DNA of 64,000 nt from Sinorhizobium meliloti (lineage in GTDB: Bacteria; Pseudomonadota; Alphaproteobacteria; Rhizobiales; Rhizobiaceae). Of the stretch, positions 17,144 to 27,455 are shown in pieces. Position numbers and translations under genes: made by a program. The stretch is from NCBI RefSeq assembly GCF_035610345.1, contig NZ_CP141214.1:714230-778229 (forward strand). The letters are read 5' to 3'. The notes below the pieces were generated by a model. That model was not told the DNA's origin. It was given only the letters and a program-made list of their open reading frames with translations, and did no database searches. The stretch's first letter is position 1; each line of letters opens with the position of its first letter.

Positions 17144-18184
17144 TCATCCAGCTTTAGCGAGAGCTGTAATTTTCGCCGCTATGCCTTCGAGCGGTAGGAC
17201 GAAATCGACAAGACCAGCGCTGATCGCCGATTTCGGCATCCCGAAGACGACCGAGCTCTGTTCGTCCTGCGCGATCACTTTCCCGCCGGCCACATGCAGC
17301 GCACGGAGACCTTCGGTACCGTCGTCGCCCATCCCCGTCAGGACGACGGCAAGTGAGTCGCTCTTGAATGCGCGAGCGATCGAACCGAAAAGATAGGATC
17401 CCGACGGCTTGAAACCCTGAATGGGGTCCTCGTCGACCACGCGCAGGCGTGACCTCCCCGAGACCCCGAGCTGATGGCCGTCCGGAGCGAGGTAGACGGT
17501 ACCGGGCCGCAGTCGCTCACCGTTCACCCCAACCTTCACGCTGAGGGCAATTGTCGCGTCGAGTGACGCGGCAACGCCTTCGATGAAACCGTTCGACATG
17601 TGCTGCACGATGAGGATGGGCGCGGGAAAATCGCTCGGAAGCTCCCTCAATATCGAACGGATCGCGGTCGGTCCTCCGGTCGAGGCGGCGATGCCAACAA
17701 CGCCTATCGCCGTGTCGGGGGGCGGCCGAGCTATATCTTCGACCGGCCGGTCGCCGTTTGTCTTCTTTCGCCACTGACGAACGACCTTGACCTGCGCCAT
17801 GGCCTTTAGCGTCGAAAGAAACTTTTCGACGGCCCCTCGCTCGTGGGGCTTGCCGGATCCAGTCGGCGCCGGGATGACCGCGAGTGCGCCTGCGTCCAGG
17901 GCACGCGCGGACATGGCACCCAATTGCGATCCATTGTGGTACGCCACCATCACGACCGGCGTCGGCGCCGTGATCATGATCTCCCTGACGGTCTCGGCCC
18001 CATCGTCACCGGCAAGGCGAACCTCCACTGCAACAATGTCCGGCAAGAGTTTGCGGATCATCTTCACTGCGTCCTTGCCGGTTTTTGCCACTCCCACGAG
18101 CTCCACGGAGGAGTCGGTTTCAGCCGCGTCCTTGACGAGCTCCTCAAGATCAGGCGTCGGTGTCGCAAGGAGAATACGTGTCAT
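17144..18184 (-). CDS. cheB: CheB methylesterase with degenerate receiver domain
   Basis: 346 aa. The C-terminal methylesterase domain (about 155-346) removes methyl groups from chemoreceptors; the catalytic Ser (GIAASTGGP, near 167), His (VQHMSNGF) and Asp (LTGMGDDG) are present. The N-terminal receiver (1-110) is unusual: the phosphoacceptor Asp is replaced by Glu54 (PDIVAVEVRLAG where PDVxxLDVxMP is expected), and the acidic pair after strand 1 is replaced by Thr-Pro (LLATPTPD). So phosphorylation by CheA is unlikely. It is the last gene of the leftward che operon, 13 bp after cheA. Confidence 0.93.
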   Translation of the reverse strand: MTRILLATPTPDLEELVKDAAETDSSVELVGVAKTGKDAVKMIRKLLPDIVAVEVRLAGDDGAETVREIMITAPTPVVMVAYHNGSQLGAMSARALDAGALAVIPAPTGSGKPHERGAVEKFLSTLKAMAQVKVVRQWRKKTNGDRPVEDIARPPPDTAIGVVGIAASTGGPTAIRSILRELPSDFPAPILIVQHMSNGFIEGVAASLDATIALSVKVGVNGERLRPGTVYLAPDGHQLGVSGRSRLRVVDEDPIQGFKPSGSYLFGSIARAFKSDSLAVVLTGMGDDGTEGLRALHVAGGKVIAQDEQSSVVFGMPKSAISAGLVDFVLPLEGIAAKITALAKAG

Positions 18185-18197
18185 CTAGGTCCCGTCA

Positions 18198-20318
18198 TCA
18201 CACGACCCGGCGCATGGTCTCAAGAAAGTGCTGTGCATCGAACTGGTCCTTCCTGAGATAGGCGTTCGCGCCGGCACGCAACCCTCGCACCTTGTCTTCC
18301 AGCGTTTCTCGACCCGTCACCAGGACGACGGGGGTGTCGGTGAAGCGCTCGGAGCTGCGAATTGCCTCGGTGAGCTCGAACCCGTTCATGGTCGGCATGT
18401 CGACGTCGGCAACCACCATGTCGGCGCCGCGCTCGCGAAGCTCCTCCAATGCTTGTCTGCCATCGCCCGCCATCGTCACCTCGTATCCTGCTGCTTCCAG
18501 GATGAGCTTCACAAGCGTTCGCACATACTTGGAGTCGTCAACGACGAGCACCGTGCGACGCGACGCCGCGGCGGGCCGAGGCACGCGTGCGCCGACCAGT
18601 GAACGCTTTTGCGCGGCGGCCTCCGCGATCGCGGAGACGTTCAGAAGCAGCGCGATACGCCCGTCGGGCAAAACTATGCCGGCGCTGTAACGGCGAACGT
18701 TTGCGAGCCGCGGTCCGAGCGGACGAGCGAGAAGCTCCTGCTCTCCGGCAACTACGTCGACGAGCACTGCGACTGGACCGCCCGGAGCATCCACCACGAC
18801 TGCGGGCAAAGCCTGTCCGCTGTCAATGCGCCCCGGCCGCGACACGAGCCAATCGCCAAGGTCGACGAAGGGGATTGAGCCGGCAGTGGTGCTGACGACG
18901 TTTTCAGAGGTAGCGAAGTCTTCGGCGCGGACGCGGATCACCCTCTGGACAGAGGCTATATCAATGGCGAACACGTGCTCGCCCGCGATCACTTCCAATG
19001 CGCGGACGGTAGCCAGGGTCAGCGGCAGAGCGAGGGCGAACGCCGCGCCTCCCGTCGGCACCTGCGAGACTTCAGCTGTGCCGCGGAGCGCCTCGATATT
19101 CCGTTTGACGATATCGAGGCCTATCCCGCGCCCGGAGAGCCTGCTGACAGTCGAAGACGTCGATACGCCCGGTTCGAAAACACGCCGGAGAAGCTGCGCT
19201 TCATCTTCCATAGCGACGCCTGACGCTTTGCTGAGCGAGCCTATGTCAAAACCGCGGCCGTCGTCCTCGACGCGCACCTGCATTCGATCCCCGGAGACGC
19301 TGACGGCAATGAGGATTTTGCCTCTTTCCGACTTTCCGGCCTGTCGGCGTTCTTCGGGCGGCTCGATTCCATGCGCGACCGCATTGCGCACCAGATGGCG
19401 GAGCGCATCTTGGAGACCTGAGAGTATCGAGCGGTCGATCTCGATTTCCCCTCCCCTGATTTCCAGTTCGGCCGATTTATCCGATCCGGCAGCCATGTCG
19501 CGCACTAAGCGATCGAGGCCCTTGCAAGCCTCCGCGAAGGGCTGCGTGCGCGCATGCCGCACCTCGTGGTCCAGCGCCGTCGCGGCGCTTTGCATCAGGT
19601 TCATGTCTCTGCGCAGTGATGTCGCCAGCTGGCGCAATCCGCTCTCTAAGACTGCCGCCTGGGCCGCAAATTCCGGCCCAATTCCACGCAGTTTTCTCGC
19701 CTGCTCCCGCAGCAAGGACGCGTCACCCGCGTGGCGTCGCATGACAGCGTCGAAAGACAATAATTCACCGCTTCTGTAGAGAAGTGTATCCAGCCGATCG
19801 GCAGAGACGCGCATGGAGCCGTCGGTATCGCTGACACGAACGGGCACTTGCAACTGCATCGATGACGGACGCTTCGGTTTGCCACCCCCGTCATCGGGAG
19901 CCTTCGCCGTGGCAACCTTTAATGCGTCGACCACGCTCTCTCCGTGCGCAGGCGAAGGTGTGACGCCGGCCTCCAGGAGACGGGCCGCATCCCGGATAGC
20001 ATCGGCACCTGACAGAAGCAGATCCAGCATGGACTGTTCTAGCTCCGAGGTTTCTTTGACGGTGACGGAGAGGATCTCCTCCATCCAGTGACAGATCGCT
20101 TCGACGCCGCGCACCTGGAGCAGGCCTGCCGCTCCCTTGAGGCTATGCACAGTCCTTAGAAGATGCTCCTGCAGGCCAAGTTTCTCATCGGCTTCGGCGG
20201 CGCCTTCGATGGCGAGCAAGGTCCGCTCTATATCGGATGCACGTTCACCCACTTCCTGGGTGAACATCTCCAGCAATTCGCGGTCGAATTCTTGAGGTTT
20301 CCGCATGTCAATCGCCAT
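18198..20318 (-). CDS. cheA: Hybrid chemotaxis histidine kinase CheA with C-terminal receiver
   Basis: 706-aa cytoplasmic kinase. Hpt domain with phosphorylated His58 ([12 protein letters not shown]); dimerisation and HATPase domain with N box ([18 protein letters not shown]), G1 (VEDDGRGFD) and G2 ([11 protein letters not shown]); CheW-like regulatory domain; and a full receiver at about 580-706 with DD pair (LVVDDSKYV) and Asp near 638 ([12 protein letters not shown]). This CheA-REC layout is that of WspE-like and other non-flagellar pathways. The mcp gene overlaps its start by a few codons. The receiver could act as a phosphate sink or relay to the LuxR-type regulator at 24115. Confidence 0.93.
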   Translation of the reverse strand: MAIDMRKPQEFDRELLEMFTQEVGERASDIERTLLAIEGAAEADEKLGLQEHLLRTVHSLKGAAGLLQVRGVEAICHWMEEILSVTVKETSELEQSMLDLLLSGADAIRDAARLLEAGVTPSPAHGESVVDALKVATAKAPDDGGGKPKRPSSMQLQVPVRVSDTDGSMRVSADRLDTLLYRSGELLSFDAVMRRHAGDASLLREQARKLRGIGPEFAAQAAVLESGLRQLATSLRRDMNLMQSAATALDHEVRHARTQPFAEACKGLDRLVRDMAAGSDKSAELEIRGGEIEIDRSILSGLQDALRHLVRNAVAHGIEPPEERRQAGKSERGKILIAVSVSGDRMQVRVEDDGRGFDIGSLSKASGVAMEDEAQLLRRVFEPGVSTSSTVSRLSGRGIGLDIVKRNIEALRGTAEVSQVPTGGAAFALALPLTLATVRALEVIAGEHVFAIDIASVQRVIRVRAEDFATSENVVSTTAGSIPFVDLGDWLVSRPGRIDSGQALPAVVVDAPGGPVAVLVDVVAGEQELLARPLGPRLANVRRYSAGIVLPDGRIALLLNVSAIAEAAAQKRSLVGARVPRPAAASRRTVLVVDDSKYVRTLVKLILEAAGYEVTMAGDGRQALEELRERGADMVVADVDMPTMNGFELTEAIRSSERFTDTPVVLVTGRETLEDKVRGLRAGANAYLRKDQFDAQHFLETMRRVV

Positions 20319-21933
20319 GGTCCGTAAGCATTTCCTTCAGCCTCGAGCCGAGCTCGTTCAGGTCCTTTGCTGCCTGCTCCGCTTGCCGAACCGCAGAGAG
20401 GTTCTGGCTGCTCGCCTGCTCGATGTAGTGCATCGCTTCGTGTATCTGCTTCATGCCGGCCCTCTGTTGACCCGCCGAGGCGGCAATCTGCGCGACCGAG
20501 CGCGCAGAATCGGCAACGATTGCTTCTAGCTGTCGGATCGTTTCGCCGGCTTCGTTCACCGTCTCCAGTGCGCGGCTGACGCTCTTCGTGCCCTCCTCGG
20601 CACCGATGACCGCTGCGTTTGTCGACTTCTGGATCTCCATCAGGATCCGGCGGACCCTTGCGGTCGCGGATTTCGATTGATCGGCAAGCGTCCTAATCTC
20701 GCTCGCGACGACACTGAAGCCCCTCCCGTGCTCGCCTGCGCGCGAAGCCTCGATGGCGGCGTTGAGCGCCAAAAGATTGGTCTGGTCTGCGATTTCAGCG
20801 ACGACCGAGACGATCTCGCCGATTTCCAGGCTGTTTTCCGCCAGCGAAAGAATGTCGCCGGCGATTGCTTCCGTGCGTGCGCTGACCGTGTTCATCACGT
20901 GCACGGTGTCGTCTAGCGCCCGGCGGCCGTCATTGCTGATCTTGACCGCATTTTCGTAGGAGGTCGCCACCTGTTGGGCCCGCTGCGCCGCCTGCTCCGA
21001 CGTCTGCAGCACCTCGTCGACGCTCGTCACCGTCTGGGCGACAGCCGACGACTGCTCGCGCATGCCTTCGACCTGCTGCGTGGTTCCCGCGAGGATCTCT
21101 GCGGCTGACGAGGAAAGATGTTGCGCCGTCTCCGAGATCGTTGCGAGCAATTCCTCCAGCCTCTCTCTGTTGTTGCGTTCGTTATCGATCATCGCGGCAA
21201 GCCTCCCGGTCATGGCATTGAACGAGGCGCCGAGAACGGCAAGCTCGTCGTTGCCCTCCACTGCAGCCTTCTGGTCCAAGTCACCGACGCTGACACCTTC
21301 CGCCACGGCGGCGAGGCCCCGCGTGCGGCGGACGAGGCGCCGTGCGATCCGCAACACGTGCAGGAGCATCAGGACTGCAAGCACGGAAAAGCCGAGTTGA
21401 AGCATTTCCGAACGCTGGAGCCGGGCGACTCCGGCCTGCTCCACCCGGTCGGTCACTTCGTCCATCTGCGTGGCGAAGGCCCTTATCTTCGGATCGAGCT
21501 CATCGAGTGTGGCATGACTGACCGGCGCATCGGCAATCGCCCTTTCCAGTGCGGGCTTGACCTGCTCCAGCCAGTGGCGGCGGGCCTGTTCAAGCTGGCC
21601 AAGCGCGGCAGCATCGCTCGTCGCCGTCAGCCCAAGCCGTTCCTCGCCGCTCGCAAGACCGGCAAGCAGCCGTTCATTCCGCGCCATTAGATCGCGCAGC
21701 TCGTCGGCAGCAGCGTCCCGTCCGGGAACTTCGGATCTCTCGAGCCGGCCAGCCGCATAGATCATCTGGTAGGCAAGGCGCTCCTGGCCCAGGAAGGAGG
21801 CCGCGACGAGATCGCCGCGCACCCGCTCCAGTGCAATGAAGCTGGATCCTACGAGCAGGGCTGACGCAGCCACGAAAAGCAGCATGGATAAGCCCAACGC
21901 GCCATAAATGCTATTCGCAAACCGGCGACGCAT
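20308..21933 (-). CDS. Methyl-accepting chemotaxis protein
   Basis: 541-aa transmembrane receptor. Membrane segment 1 at about 10-30, a ~170-residue periplasmic helical sensor, membrane segment 2 at about 200-220 ([15 protein letters not shown]), HAMP at about 225-275, then a long coiled signalling domain whose hairpin tip [20 protein letters not shown] is the CheA/CheW docking site. I start at ATG 21933 rather than 22050 because the hydrophobic segment follows directly. It overlaps cheW upstream and cheA downstream. It is the only receptor of this operon, so it presumably sets the input; the ligand is unknown. Confidence 0.93.
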   Translation of the reverse strand: MRRRFANSIYGALGLSMLLFVAASALLVGSSFIALERVRGDLVAASFLGQERLAYQMIYAAGRLERSEVPGRDAAADELRDLMARNERLLAGLASGEERLGLTATSDAAALGQLEQARRHWLEQVKPALERAIADAPVSHATLDELDPKIRAFATQMDEVTDRVEQAGVARLQRSEMLQLGFSVLAVLMLLHVLRIARRLVRRTRGLAAVAEGVSVGDLDQKAAVEGNDELAVLGASFNAMTGRLAAMIDNERNNRERLEELLATISETAQHLSSSAAEILAGTTQQVEGMREQSSAVAQTVTSVDEVLQTSEQAAQRAQQVATSYENAVKISNDGRRALDDTVHVMNTVSARTEAIAGDILSLAENSLEIGEIVSVVAEIADQTNLLALNAAIEASRAGEHGRGFSVVASEIRTLADQSKSATARVRRILMEIQKSTNAAVIGAEEGTKSVSRALETVNEAGETIRQLEAIVADSARSVAQIAASAGQQRAGMKQIHEAMHYIEQASSQNLSAVRQAEQAAKDLNELGSRLKEMLTDHGD

Positions 21934-22579
21934 CCGTGCCCTTCCTCTCTGCCTCACCGGCCATGATCTGGTTGTCCTCGAGAAAGAGATGGCGATCCTC
22001 CAACAGCCGCCGTCCGTCGAGGATGAACGTCCCCGCTTCGGTCGTCGCACAATGCCAGGCTTTGTCGCCAGGGTCGGGCTCCGCCGGGCGGATGTCTTCC
22101 AAGGGGAGCGACAATATCTCAGGAGCGGCGTCCGACAGGATCAGGAATTCGGGCTGCGCTTGTCCGCAGACGATCGCCCAGTCGTTGGCAGGGCCGTTTC
22201 TTGGCGCCAGGTCGAGCAGTGCGCTCAAGTCGAAGGCGGGGAGCAATTGGCCGCGCAGGTCATAGACGCCGCAGACGTGCAGGGGCATTCCAGGCACGGG
22301 GCTGAGGCGTATCATCGAGACGATTTCGCAAACGTAACTGACCTCCAGGGCGAACTGGCGTTGTGACAGCATGAAAGACACGAGGCCGATTTTTTCGGCT
22401 TCGCCTTGCCCGGCAAACGGATCTGCGCCTAAAAGTGATGACGTCTCCCTGCCCTGCCCATGCGCGTCTTTTGTTGATGCTTCGAGAGACGCTTCCGTTT
22501 GTTCTATCGCTGCCGCCATGCGTCTTCTGATAGCGGTCCAGTCGACCGGGCGTGTGGGATGGGAAGGTATTGTCATCAC
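21911..22579 (-). CDS. cheW: CheW-like coupling protein
   Basis: 222 aa: an N-terminal extension of about 65 residues, then a CheW domain ([22 protein letters not shown]... with [20 protein letters not shown]), then a short acidic tail. It links the receptor to CheA. ATG ATG at 22579/22576 overlaps the cheR stop; the 3' end overlaps the mcp start. Tight overlaps imply strict co-translation with its partners. Confidence 0.9.
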   Translation of the reverse strand: MMTIPSHPTRPVDWTAIRRRMAAAIEQTEASLEASTKDAHGQGRETSSLLGADPFAGQGEAEKIGLVSFMLSQRQFALEVSYVCEIVSMIRLSPVPGMPLHVCGVYDLRGQLLPAFDLSALLDLAPRNGPANDWAIVCGQAQPEFLILSDAAPEILSLPLEDIRPAEPDPGDKAWHCATTEAGTFILDGRRLLEDRHLFLEDNQIMAGEAERKGTDASPVCE

Positions 22580-23937
22580 GCTTTGCTCCGCGTAAGTCGT
22601 TGGATTTGGCCGATTTCACGCCTTGCGTGTTTCGCAAGTTGTCCGGCGGTCGCCTCCGGCATCAGCGCGACGCGCTCACGCGGTGGACGCGAGAGGCACG
22701 AGCGCAGCGCGTTTTCAAGAGCGCGCAGGGCCGCTTGCTGGTCGCTGTCCTTCAGGCACACCCCGAGAAAGAACTGCGCGGCCGCTAGCGTGCTGTCCAG
22801 GTAGACCACGCGTCTGAAGGCTGCTGCACCGGCATCGTTCTCTCCATTGGCCACGTGGCAGAGGCCCTCGGCGAAATGTATTTCCGCCGACAGCGGGTAG
22901 CTCTCGACACCTTGCCGAGCGAGGTGCGCAGCCTCGCGGTTCTCACCCCGGTCGAGATGGTCGTGGATTTGCCCGGCAATCGACTTGGCGGGATTGCGGC
23001 CGTGCGTGTTGGGGGCGCCGGTGACGCAAGATCGTACCCTCGGCGTGCGCAAGGGCGCTTTCCCAGCATGACGCTGCAAGACGGCGAAGGGTACCGTCGC
23101 GGTCTTGCCGCTTCCTACTTCGACCGTCGTGCGCCGATAGACGACGCCTCCCGGCGTAATCGACGTTTCGAACGGGGCGTACTTCCACAAGGGCGGGTCG
23201 GTCGGCGCCGTCAACAGCCAGCCGCCACCGGCAAGACAGGCAAAGAGCTGGCGCGCGATCCGGCGCACCGCGCTCGCGTCGACATAGACGAGCAGATTGC
23301 GGCAAAGGATCAAATCGAAGTCGGCGAGGCCCCTTTCGGGCGCCGGAAGCTCGTCGTGACCGAGGTTCAGGTAAGCGAAATCGACTTGCCGGCGCAATCC
23401 TTCGTTCAGTCGATACCGCCCGTCGGAAGGGGTGAAATACCGCGCCCTCACGTCCTGATCCGTGTTCCTCAACGGCCATTCGCCATATTCGGCAGTGGTG
23501 GCCGCGGCGAGTGCCTTCCTGGAGACGTCCGCTGCACTTATTCGCACATCGTTCAGGGCGCCTTCTTCCTCGCACAGAATGGCGAGCGAATAGGGCTCCT
23601 CTCCAGTCGCGCAGCCGAGGCTCCACATGCGTAAGGGCCGGCCGACGGGCCGCCGCCGGCGCAACTCCGGAAGGATTGCCTGGCGGATCAGTCGAAATTG
23701 TTCCGGGTCTCGGAAGAAATGCGTTTCTCCGACGGTGATCGCTGCGATCGCATCGTCGGCCAAATCCTGGTCCAACCCAAGGCGGTCGAGCAGTGCCTGG
23801 CTGTCTCCCAGGCCATGCTGGTCCATAATCCGGCTAATCGCCGACGCAACGGCACCTTTTCGAGATGCTGAAAAGCTGAGGCCTACCTTGCAGGCTACCT
23901 CTTCAGCGAGATTCGACGCAGACACGTGCCCTGTCAC
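22576..23937 (-). CDS. cheR: CheR methyltransferase with C-terminal TPR-like extension
   Basis: 453 aa, far longer than a plain CheR (~280). The methyltransferase part has the N-terminal helical domain, TVGETHFFRDPEQF near 65-80, SAM site LGCATGEEPYS near 105-118 and FDLILCRNLLVYVD near 205-218. The C-terminal 130 residues show two TPR-like helical pairs (HFAEGLCHVANGENDAGAAAF...), as in WspC-type CheR. GTG 23937 follows GGGAGG. It is the first gene of cheR-cheW-mcp-cheA-cheB. The 177 bp upstream, to the response-regulator stop, contain no gene. Confidence 0.92.
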   Translation of the reverse strand: MTGHVSASNLAEEVACKVGLSFSASRKGAVASAISRIMDQHGLGDSQALLDRLGLDQDLADDAIAAITVGETHFFRDPEQFRLIRQAILPELRRRRPVGRPLRMWSLGCATGEEPYSLAILCEEEGALNDVRISAADVSRKALAAATTAEYGEWPLRNTDQDVRARYFTPSDGRYRLNEGLRRQVDFAYLNLGHDELPAPERGLADFDLILCRNLLVYVDASAVRRIARQLFACLAGGGWLLTAPTDPPLWKYAPFETSITPGGVVYRRTTVEVGSGKTATVPFAVLQRHAGKAPLRTPRVRSCVTGAPNTHGRNPAKSIAGQIHDHLDRGENREAAHLARQGVESYPLSAEIHFAEGLCHVANGENDAGAAAFRRVVYLDSTLAAAQFFLGVCLKDSDQQAALRALENALRSCLSRPPRERVALMPEATAGQLAKHARREIGQIQRLTRSKA

Positions 23938-24114
23938 CGAGCGCCTCCCGCATTGGCCGCCGGGCTGGCGCGAAGAAGGCTTCGGGTAAAGCTGGTTGTC
24001 AAAACAGGCTGGCGCATTTTCTTCCTACATTCGTAACTCTTCCGTCTCAGTACGTGCTTGCATGCATTTCGGCTATTCGTCCTGTTGGCTAGGAAGGCGG
24101 CCTATCCGGCCGGA

Positions 24115-24801
24115 CTATTGTCGACTCTCGGTCATGGGCAGCAGGCGCGCCCCTGCGGCGGCGGCCTCTTGGCGGTTTCTGACGCGGAGGCTGCGGAAGA
24201 GGGCGGCCATGTGGATCTTCACTGTGCCCTCACCGAGCTTCAGCTTGCGGGCGATTTCTTTGTTGGAAAATCCCTGGACAAGTAGCAGGAGGACTTCCCG
24301 CTGCCTCGGTGTGAGGAATTCAATCGTTCGATGACCACGCTCATCCTGGTTTCCTTGGGCGGCCGCGCCCTCTGCTTCTTCGGAAGGGGGGGCTCGGCCT
24401 GCCATCGAAGGAGGCACGTAAACTGCGCCGTTCAGGATCGCGCCGATCGCCTCGGCAAGCTCACTGGCGCCGAGGCCCTTTGGCACATAGCCGTTTATGC
24501 CGGCAGTGAGCGCAGCCAAAATGTCCGACCGTCGCGAGGAGGCCGAAACGACCACGACCATCAGATCGGGATGGATGTCGCGCACGGCCGCAAGGCTGGC
24601 AGCGCTCTGCATACCCGGCATGGCGAGGTCGAACAATGCAAGTGTAATGTCCTCGCGTTCACTCAGCCGTTCAATGGCTCCATCGAGCGATCCTGTTTCG
24701 ACAACCTCTCTGAAACGCAGCTTGCTCTTCAAAATGAAGCTAAGCGCAATACGGAAGAATTCGTCGTCATCAGCAATAAGTGCAACGCGTGAGGGATTCA
24801 T
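24115..24801 (-). CDS. NarL/LuxR-type response regulator
   Basis: 228-aa DNA-binding regulator. Receiver at 1-125 with the acidic triad (IADDDEF), phosphoacceptor Asp58 (LALFDLAMPG) and conserved Lys (GYVPKGL). An acidic linker precedes a LuxR/GerE helix-turn-helix at about 160-215 (TPRQREVLLLLVQGFSNKEIARKL). It is upstream of and co-oriented with the che operon, and no CheY gene or flagellar gene is present here. Inference: it is the output of the CheA hybrid and may bind the shared promoter boxes of cpaA, pilA and the protease. Confidence 0.9.
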   Translation of the reverse strand: MNPSRVALIADDDEFFRIALSFILKSKLRFREVVETGSLDGAIERLSEREDITLALFDLAMPGMQSAASLAAVRDIHPDLMVVVVSASSRRSDILAALTAGINGYVPKGLGASELAEAIGAILNGAVYVPPSMAGRAPPSEEAEGAAAQGNQDERGHRTIEFLTPRQREVLLLLVQGFSNKEIARKLKLGEGTVKIHMAALFRSLRVRNRQEAAAAGARLLPMTESRQ

Positions 24802-24840
24802 TACGTTTTCCTCGCCGGTTCTCTTTAGCGCAGCCGGCCA

Positions 24841-25242
24841 TCAATTCGGCTCACTGACCGATCTGCGGCTGTAGCGCTGTCGCATCATGGCGCACCAATG
24901 CGCAGTAGTATCAGGATTGTGCCACACACGCGGCATGACGTGTAGGGCCAGATGCAGCCATATGCGCGACCGCGGTTCGCCAGCCGGCAAACACATTAAC
25001 ACCGGCCGCCCTTCAGCTGTCTCGGCGGTTCCGTTCGCCTCCCCCATCGGCAAGAAGCCAGAACCGGTGCGTCGAAGAAGCTCATCGCAGTCTCTGCCAT
25101 GAAGCTCGCCATAAGCGCTGTTCAGGAAAACGAATCGCGAACGATCGCCTTCTACGATGACCGGCTCGGCAATGCCATCGATCAGATACCCCAAATAGTC
25201 ATGGGACTCTTTTGCCGAAACTTCTGGAGGCGAAGCTTTCAT
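24841..25242 (-). CDS. Small PAS-like protein
   Basis: 133-aa soluble protein. Residues ~15-65 look like the start of a PAS domain (YLIDGIAEPVIVEGDRSRFVFLNSAYGELHGRDCDELL), followed by a truncated sensor core. No kinase or other output domain is attached. It lies 39 bp upstream of the LuxR-type regulator, same strand, so it probably belongs with that regulator as a sensor or modulator. It could also be the remnant of a larger PAS kinase. Confidence 0.65.
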   Translation of the reverse strand: MKASPPEVSAKESHDYLGYLIDGIAEPVIVEGDRSRFVFLNSAYGELHGRDCDELLRRTGSGFLPMGEANGTAETAEGRPVLMCLPAGEPRSRIWLHLALHVMPRVWHNPDTTAHWCAMMRQRYSRRSVSEPN

Positions 25243-25645
25243 GTCACGACTCTTCGAATGAGTGGCGCCAGGCGTCCCGCTACAGTGGTGCCCCCGCCTG
25301 GTTGTGCAAGCTAGGGTTAACTATTCTTGACTGCGGCTGGTTCCGAAAAGTCGTTCGTTATGGTTAGCGTTTCTCAGGCCCGTTGCGAGCAGCGCAGATG
25401 CAGGCGACATCAGGGCCTGCTGCTGACGCAGTGCGTCACAAAAACAACGGTCGCAGCCGGGAAAACAGGCACAGATTGTGGGTGAAAGGCAGAACCACCC
25501 TTGCCGGTAGAGCCGAAATGGGCGACCGTTGGCCTGGAACACGACGAAGCGCGAGGAACATCGAGTCGAATTGATCCGGTAATGTGGGGGTGCGGCTTTG
25601 CCCGCGGGCGCTGGGGCTGAACGAGGAGCGGAGGCTGAAGCGGGA
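25243..25645. other. Divergent intergenic region (PAS gene / cpaC)
   Basis: About 400 bp between the leftward PAS gene and rightward cpaC. It must contain promoters for both, but I see no strong -10/-35 pair and no copy of the GGNCTAGNCC or CCATCAGG boxes. A long frame on the minus strand across this region (25321-26100) is a shadow of cpaC. Confidence 0.4.
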
Positions 25646-27136
25646 ATGTTTAGGGGAATAGGTAGGTGGTCGGCGCGAGGGGGAATCCGCGCGGCGGCTA
25701 CGGCAGCAGCGATTGCCTGCGGTCTATGGGGCCCCGGATTGATAGGCCGTGCGGAAGCCCAGGAAAAATTCGTAAGCCTTTCTGGCTCCGTGCAGCAGGT
25801 GACGCTAGCGCCGAACGATACGCTGACGATCAGGACCGGTAAGACCTTCGGCGACCTGGTGATCGGCAGCGCCGAGTTGATCGACGTAGTACCCCTATCC
25901 GACAGGTCGCTCTTCATCCGCGGAAAGAACAAGGGATCCACCAATATTTCCGTGTATGACGACAACAACGCCCTGTTAGGCGTGATCGACGTCCGGATTA
26001 CCAGCGATTTCAGCGAAGTGGCGGCGGCGATCCGTTCCGCCGCACCCTCGGCGCGGGTACGGGTGTTCAATTCCAACAACCGAATTCGACTGACGGGCAC
26101 AGTGCGGGATGCCGTCGAGCTGCAGCGGGTGCTTGAGATCGCCCAGTCCTATTCCGAGGAGCCGGTCCTGAACCAGCTGCGCGTCAACGACTCCCAGCAG
26201 GTGATGTTGGAAGTGCGCGTGATCGAGGCCTCGCGCCAGACCGGCAAGGACCTTGGGATCGGCTGGTCCGGCCAGGGGAGGAATGGCATCGGAAAGGCAA
26301 CGGCGAGCCAAGGTATTTCGGTCGATGACGACGGTCAGCTTGTGCGTACTCTGGAAGACGCAGCGGGCGCCGCCACGGGCATGCAACCCTTCGGCCAGTT
26401 GATCGCTAAAGTGCTAACGATTGCCGGTGGGAGGATTGACGTCGTTATCAACGCCTTGGAGCAAAAGGGCCTCGTGCGCCGGTTGGCACAGCCGAATCTG
26501 ATCGCCATGAGCGGCGAAACCGCGAGCTTTCACGCCGGGGGCGAGGTGCCGATCCAGAAAACGGTCGCCAATGGTGCGACGGTTTCGACGGAAACAGACT
26601 ATCGCCCCTTCGGCGTGCGACTCACCTTCACGCCCGTGGTGCTCGACGACGGGCTCATCAGCCTCAAGATCGAACCTGAAGTCTCCGAGATCGACACGTC
26701 GATCAACGTCAACGGCAATCCAGGCTTCATCTCGCGCGCCGCGAGAACCACGGTGGCGCTGCGTGACGGGCAAAGCTTCGCCATGGCCGGCCTACTGCAA
26801 TCGGTCAATGCCAAGGACATTCAGCAGTTGCCCGGACTTGGGCAAATTCCAGTGATTGGCGCGCTGTTCCGCTCGACAAGCTTCCTGAAGCGGGAATCCG
26901 ATCTTGTCATCATCGTCACCCCGCATATCGTGCGGCCGTCGACGCCCGGCGAGGATCTCTACAGCCCACTTGAACAAACGCGCTCCTCTAACGACTGGGA
27001 GCTCTTCGCCCTCGGCATCATGGAGGTGGACAAGGATATGCTTAGGCGCTTGCGCACTGGTGAAGGAGTGAGCGGCCCCTACGGCCACCGCCTCGATCTC
27101 GATGTGGGAGGCCAAATTGCCGTTTCCAAAAAGTAG
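25646..27136 (+). CDS. cpaC: Flp pilus secretin CpaC/RcpA
   Basis: 496-aa outer-membrane secretin forming the pilus exit channel. Signal sequence at ~10-40 (ends near GRAEAQ), N-terminal pilus-formation domain (VTLAPNDTLTIRTGKTFGDLVI... GKNKGSTNISVYDD, ~55-125), BON-like domain (~130-190), and the secretin core with RRLAQPNLIAMSGETASFHAGGEVPI (~290) and VPVIGALFR-like LGQIPVIGALFRS (~400). I take ATG 25646 because the signal sequence begins there; TTG 25598 is the alternative. The downstream lipoprotein gene overlaps its 3' end. Confidence 0.94.
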   Translation: MFRGIGRWSARGGIRAAATAAAIACGLWGPGLIGRAEAQEKFVSLSGSVQQVTLAPNDTLTIRTGKTFGDLVIGSAELIDVVPLSDRSLFIRGKNKGSTNISVYDDNNALLGVIDVRITSDFSEVAAAIRSAAPSARVRVFNSNNRIRLTGTVRDAVELQRVLEIAQSYSEEPVLNQLRVNDSQQVMLEVRVIEASRQTGKDLGIGWSGQGRNGIGKATASQGISVDDDGQLVRTLEDAAGAATGMQPFGQLIAKVLTIAGGRIDVVINALEQKGLVRRLAQPNLIAMSGETASFHAGGEVPIQKTVANGATVSTETDYRPFGVRLTFTPVVLDDGLISLKIEPEVSEIDTSINVNGNPGFISRAARTTVALRDGQSFAMAGLLQSVNAKDIQQLPGLGQIPVIGALFRSTSFLKRESDLVIIVTPHIVRPSTPGEDLYSPLEQTRSSNDWELFALGIMEVDKDMLRRLRTGEGVSGPYGHRLDLDVGGQIAVSKK

Positions 27137-27455
27137 TCGCGCTTTTCTGTTGCTGGCCGCCGCCGGCCTGCTCACCGGCTGCGCCGACTACCTGAACCAT
27201 CGCGACTCGATTACCTTCGGACTCGGCAATGCGGTCGAGGCCAACAAAGGCATCCACATTCAGGACCCGTTCCCGCGGGCAGCCTTCAACACCCGCATCC
27301 CTAGCGACGGTAAGGTGATCAACCGCGTCATGCGCACCTACCAGGGTCCGGAGCAGGCGAGCGCTCCGCCGCCGTCGGCGGTGATCTTACCGATGGCGAC
27401 GCCTCCTAGTGGAGCGAACGGCGCATCCGACAACGGCGCGGGGGGACCACAGTGA
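27117..27455 (+). CDS. Small Tad-locus lipoprotein downstream of cpaC
   Basis: About 112 aa. A lipoprotein signal with lipobox LLTGC is followed by YLNHRDSITFGLGNAVEANKGIHIQDPFP, a pattern I associate with the small lipoprotein encoded next to cpaC in many rhizobial Tad loci. It is too short and too different for a classical CpaD/RcpB, which I did not find. The TTG at 27117 has GGGAGG 6 bases upstream; ATG 27102 is the alternative. Its 5' end overlaps cpaC by about 20 bp. Probable role: outer-membrane partner or pilotin of the secretin. Confidence 0.75.
   Translation: MPFPKSSRAFLLLAAAGLLTGCADYLNHRDSITFGLGNAVEANKGIHIQDPFPRAAFNTRIPSDGKVINRVMRTYQGPEQASAPPPSAVILPMATPPSGANGASDNGAGGPQ

Noticed and set aside
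25321..26100. 259-codon minus-strand frame upstream of and overlapping cpaC
   Set aside because: Overlaps the secretin start on the opposite strand and has no recognisable domain.
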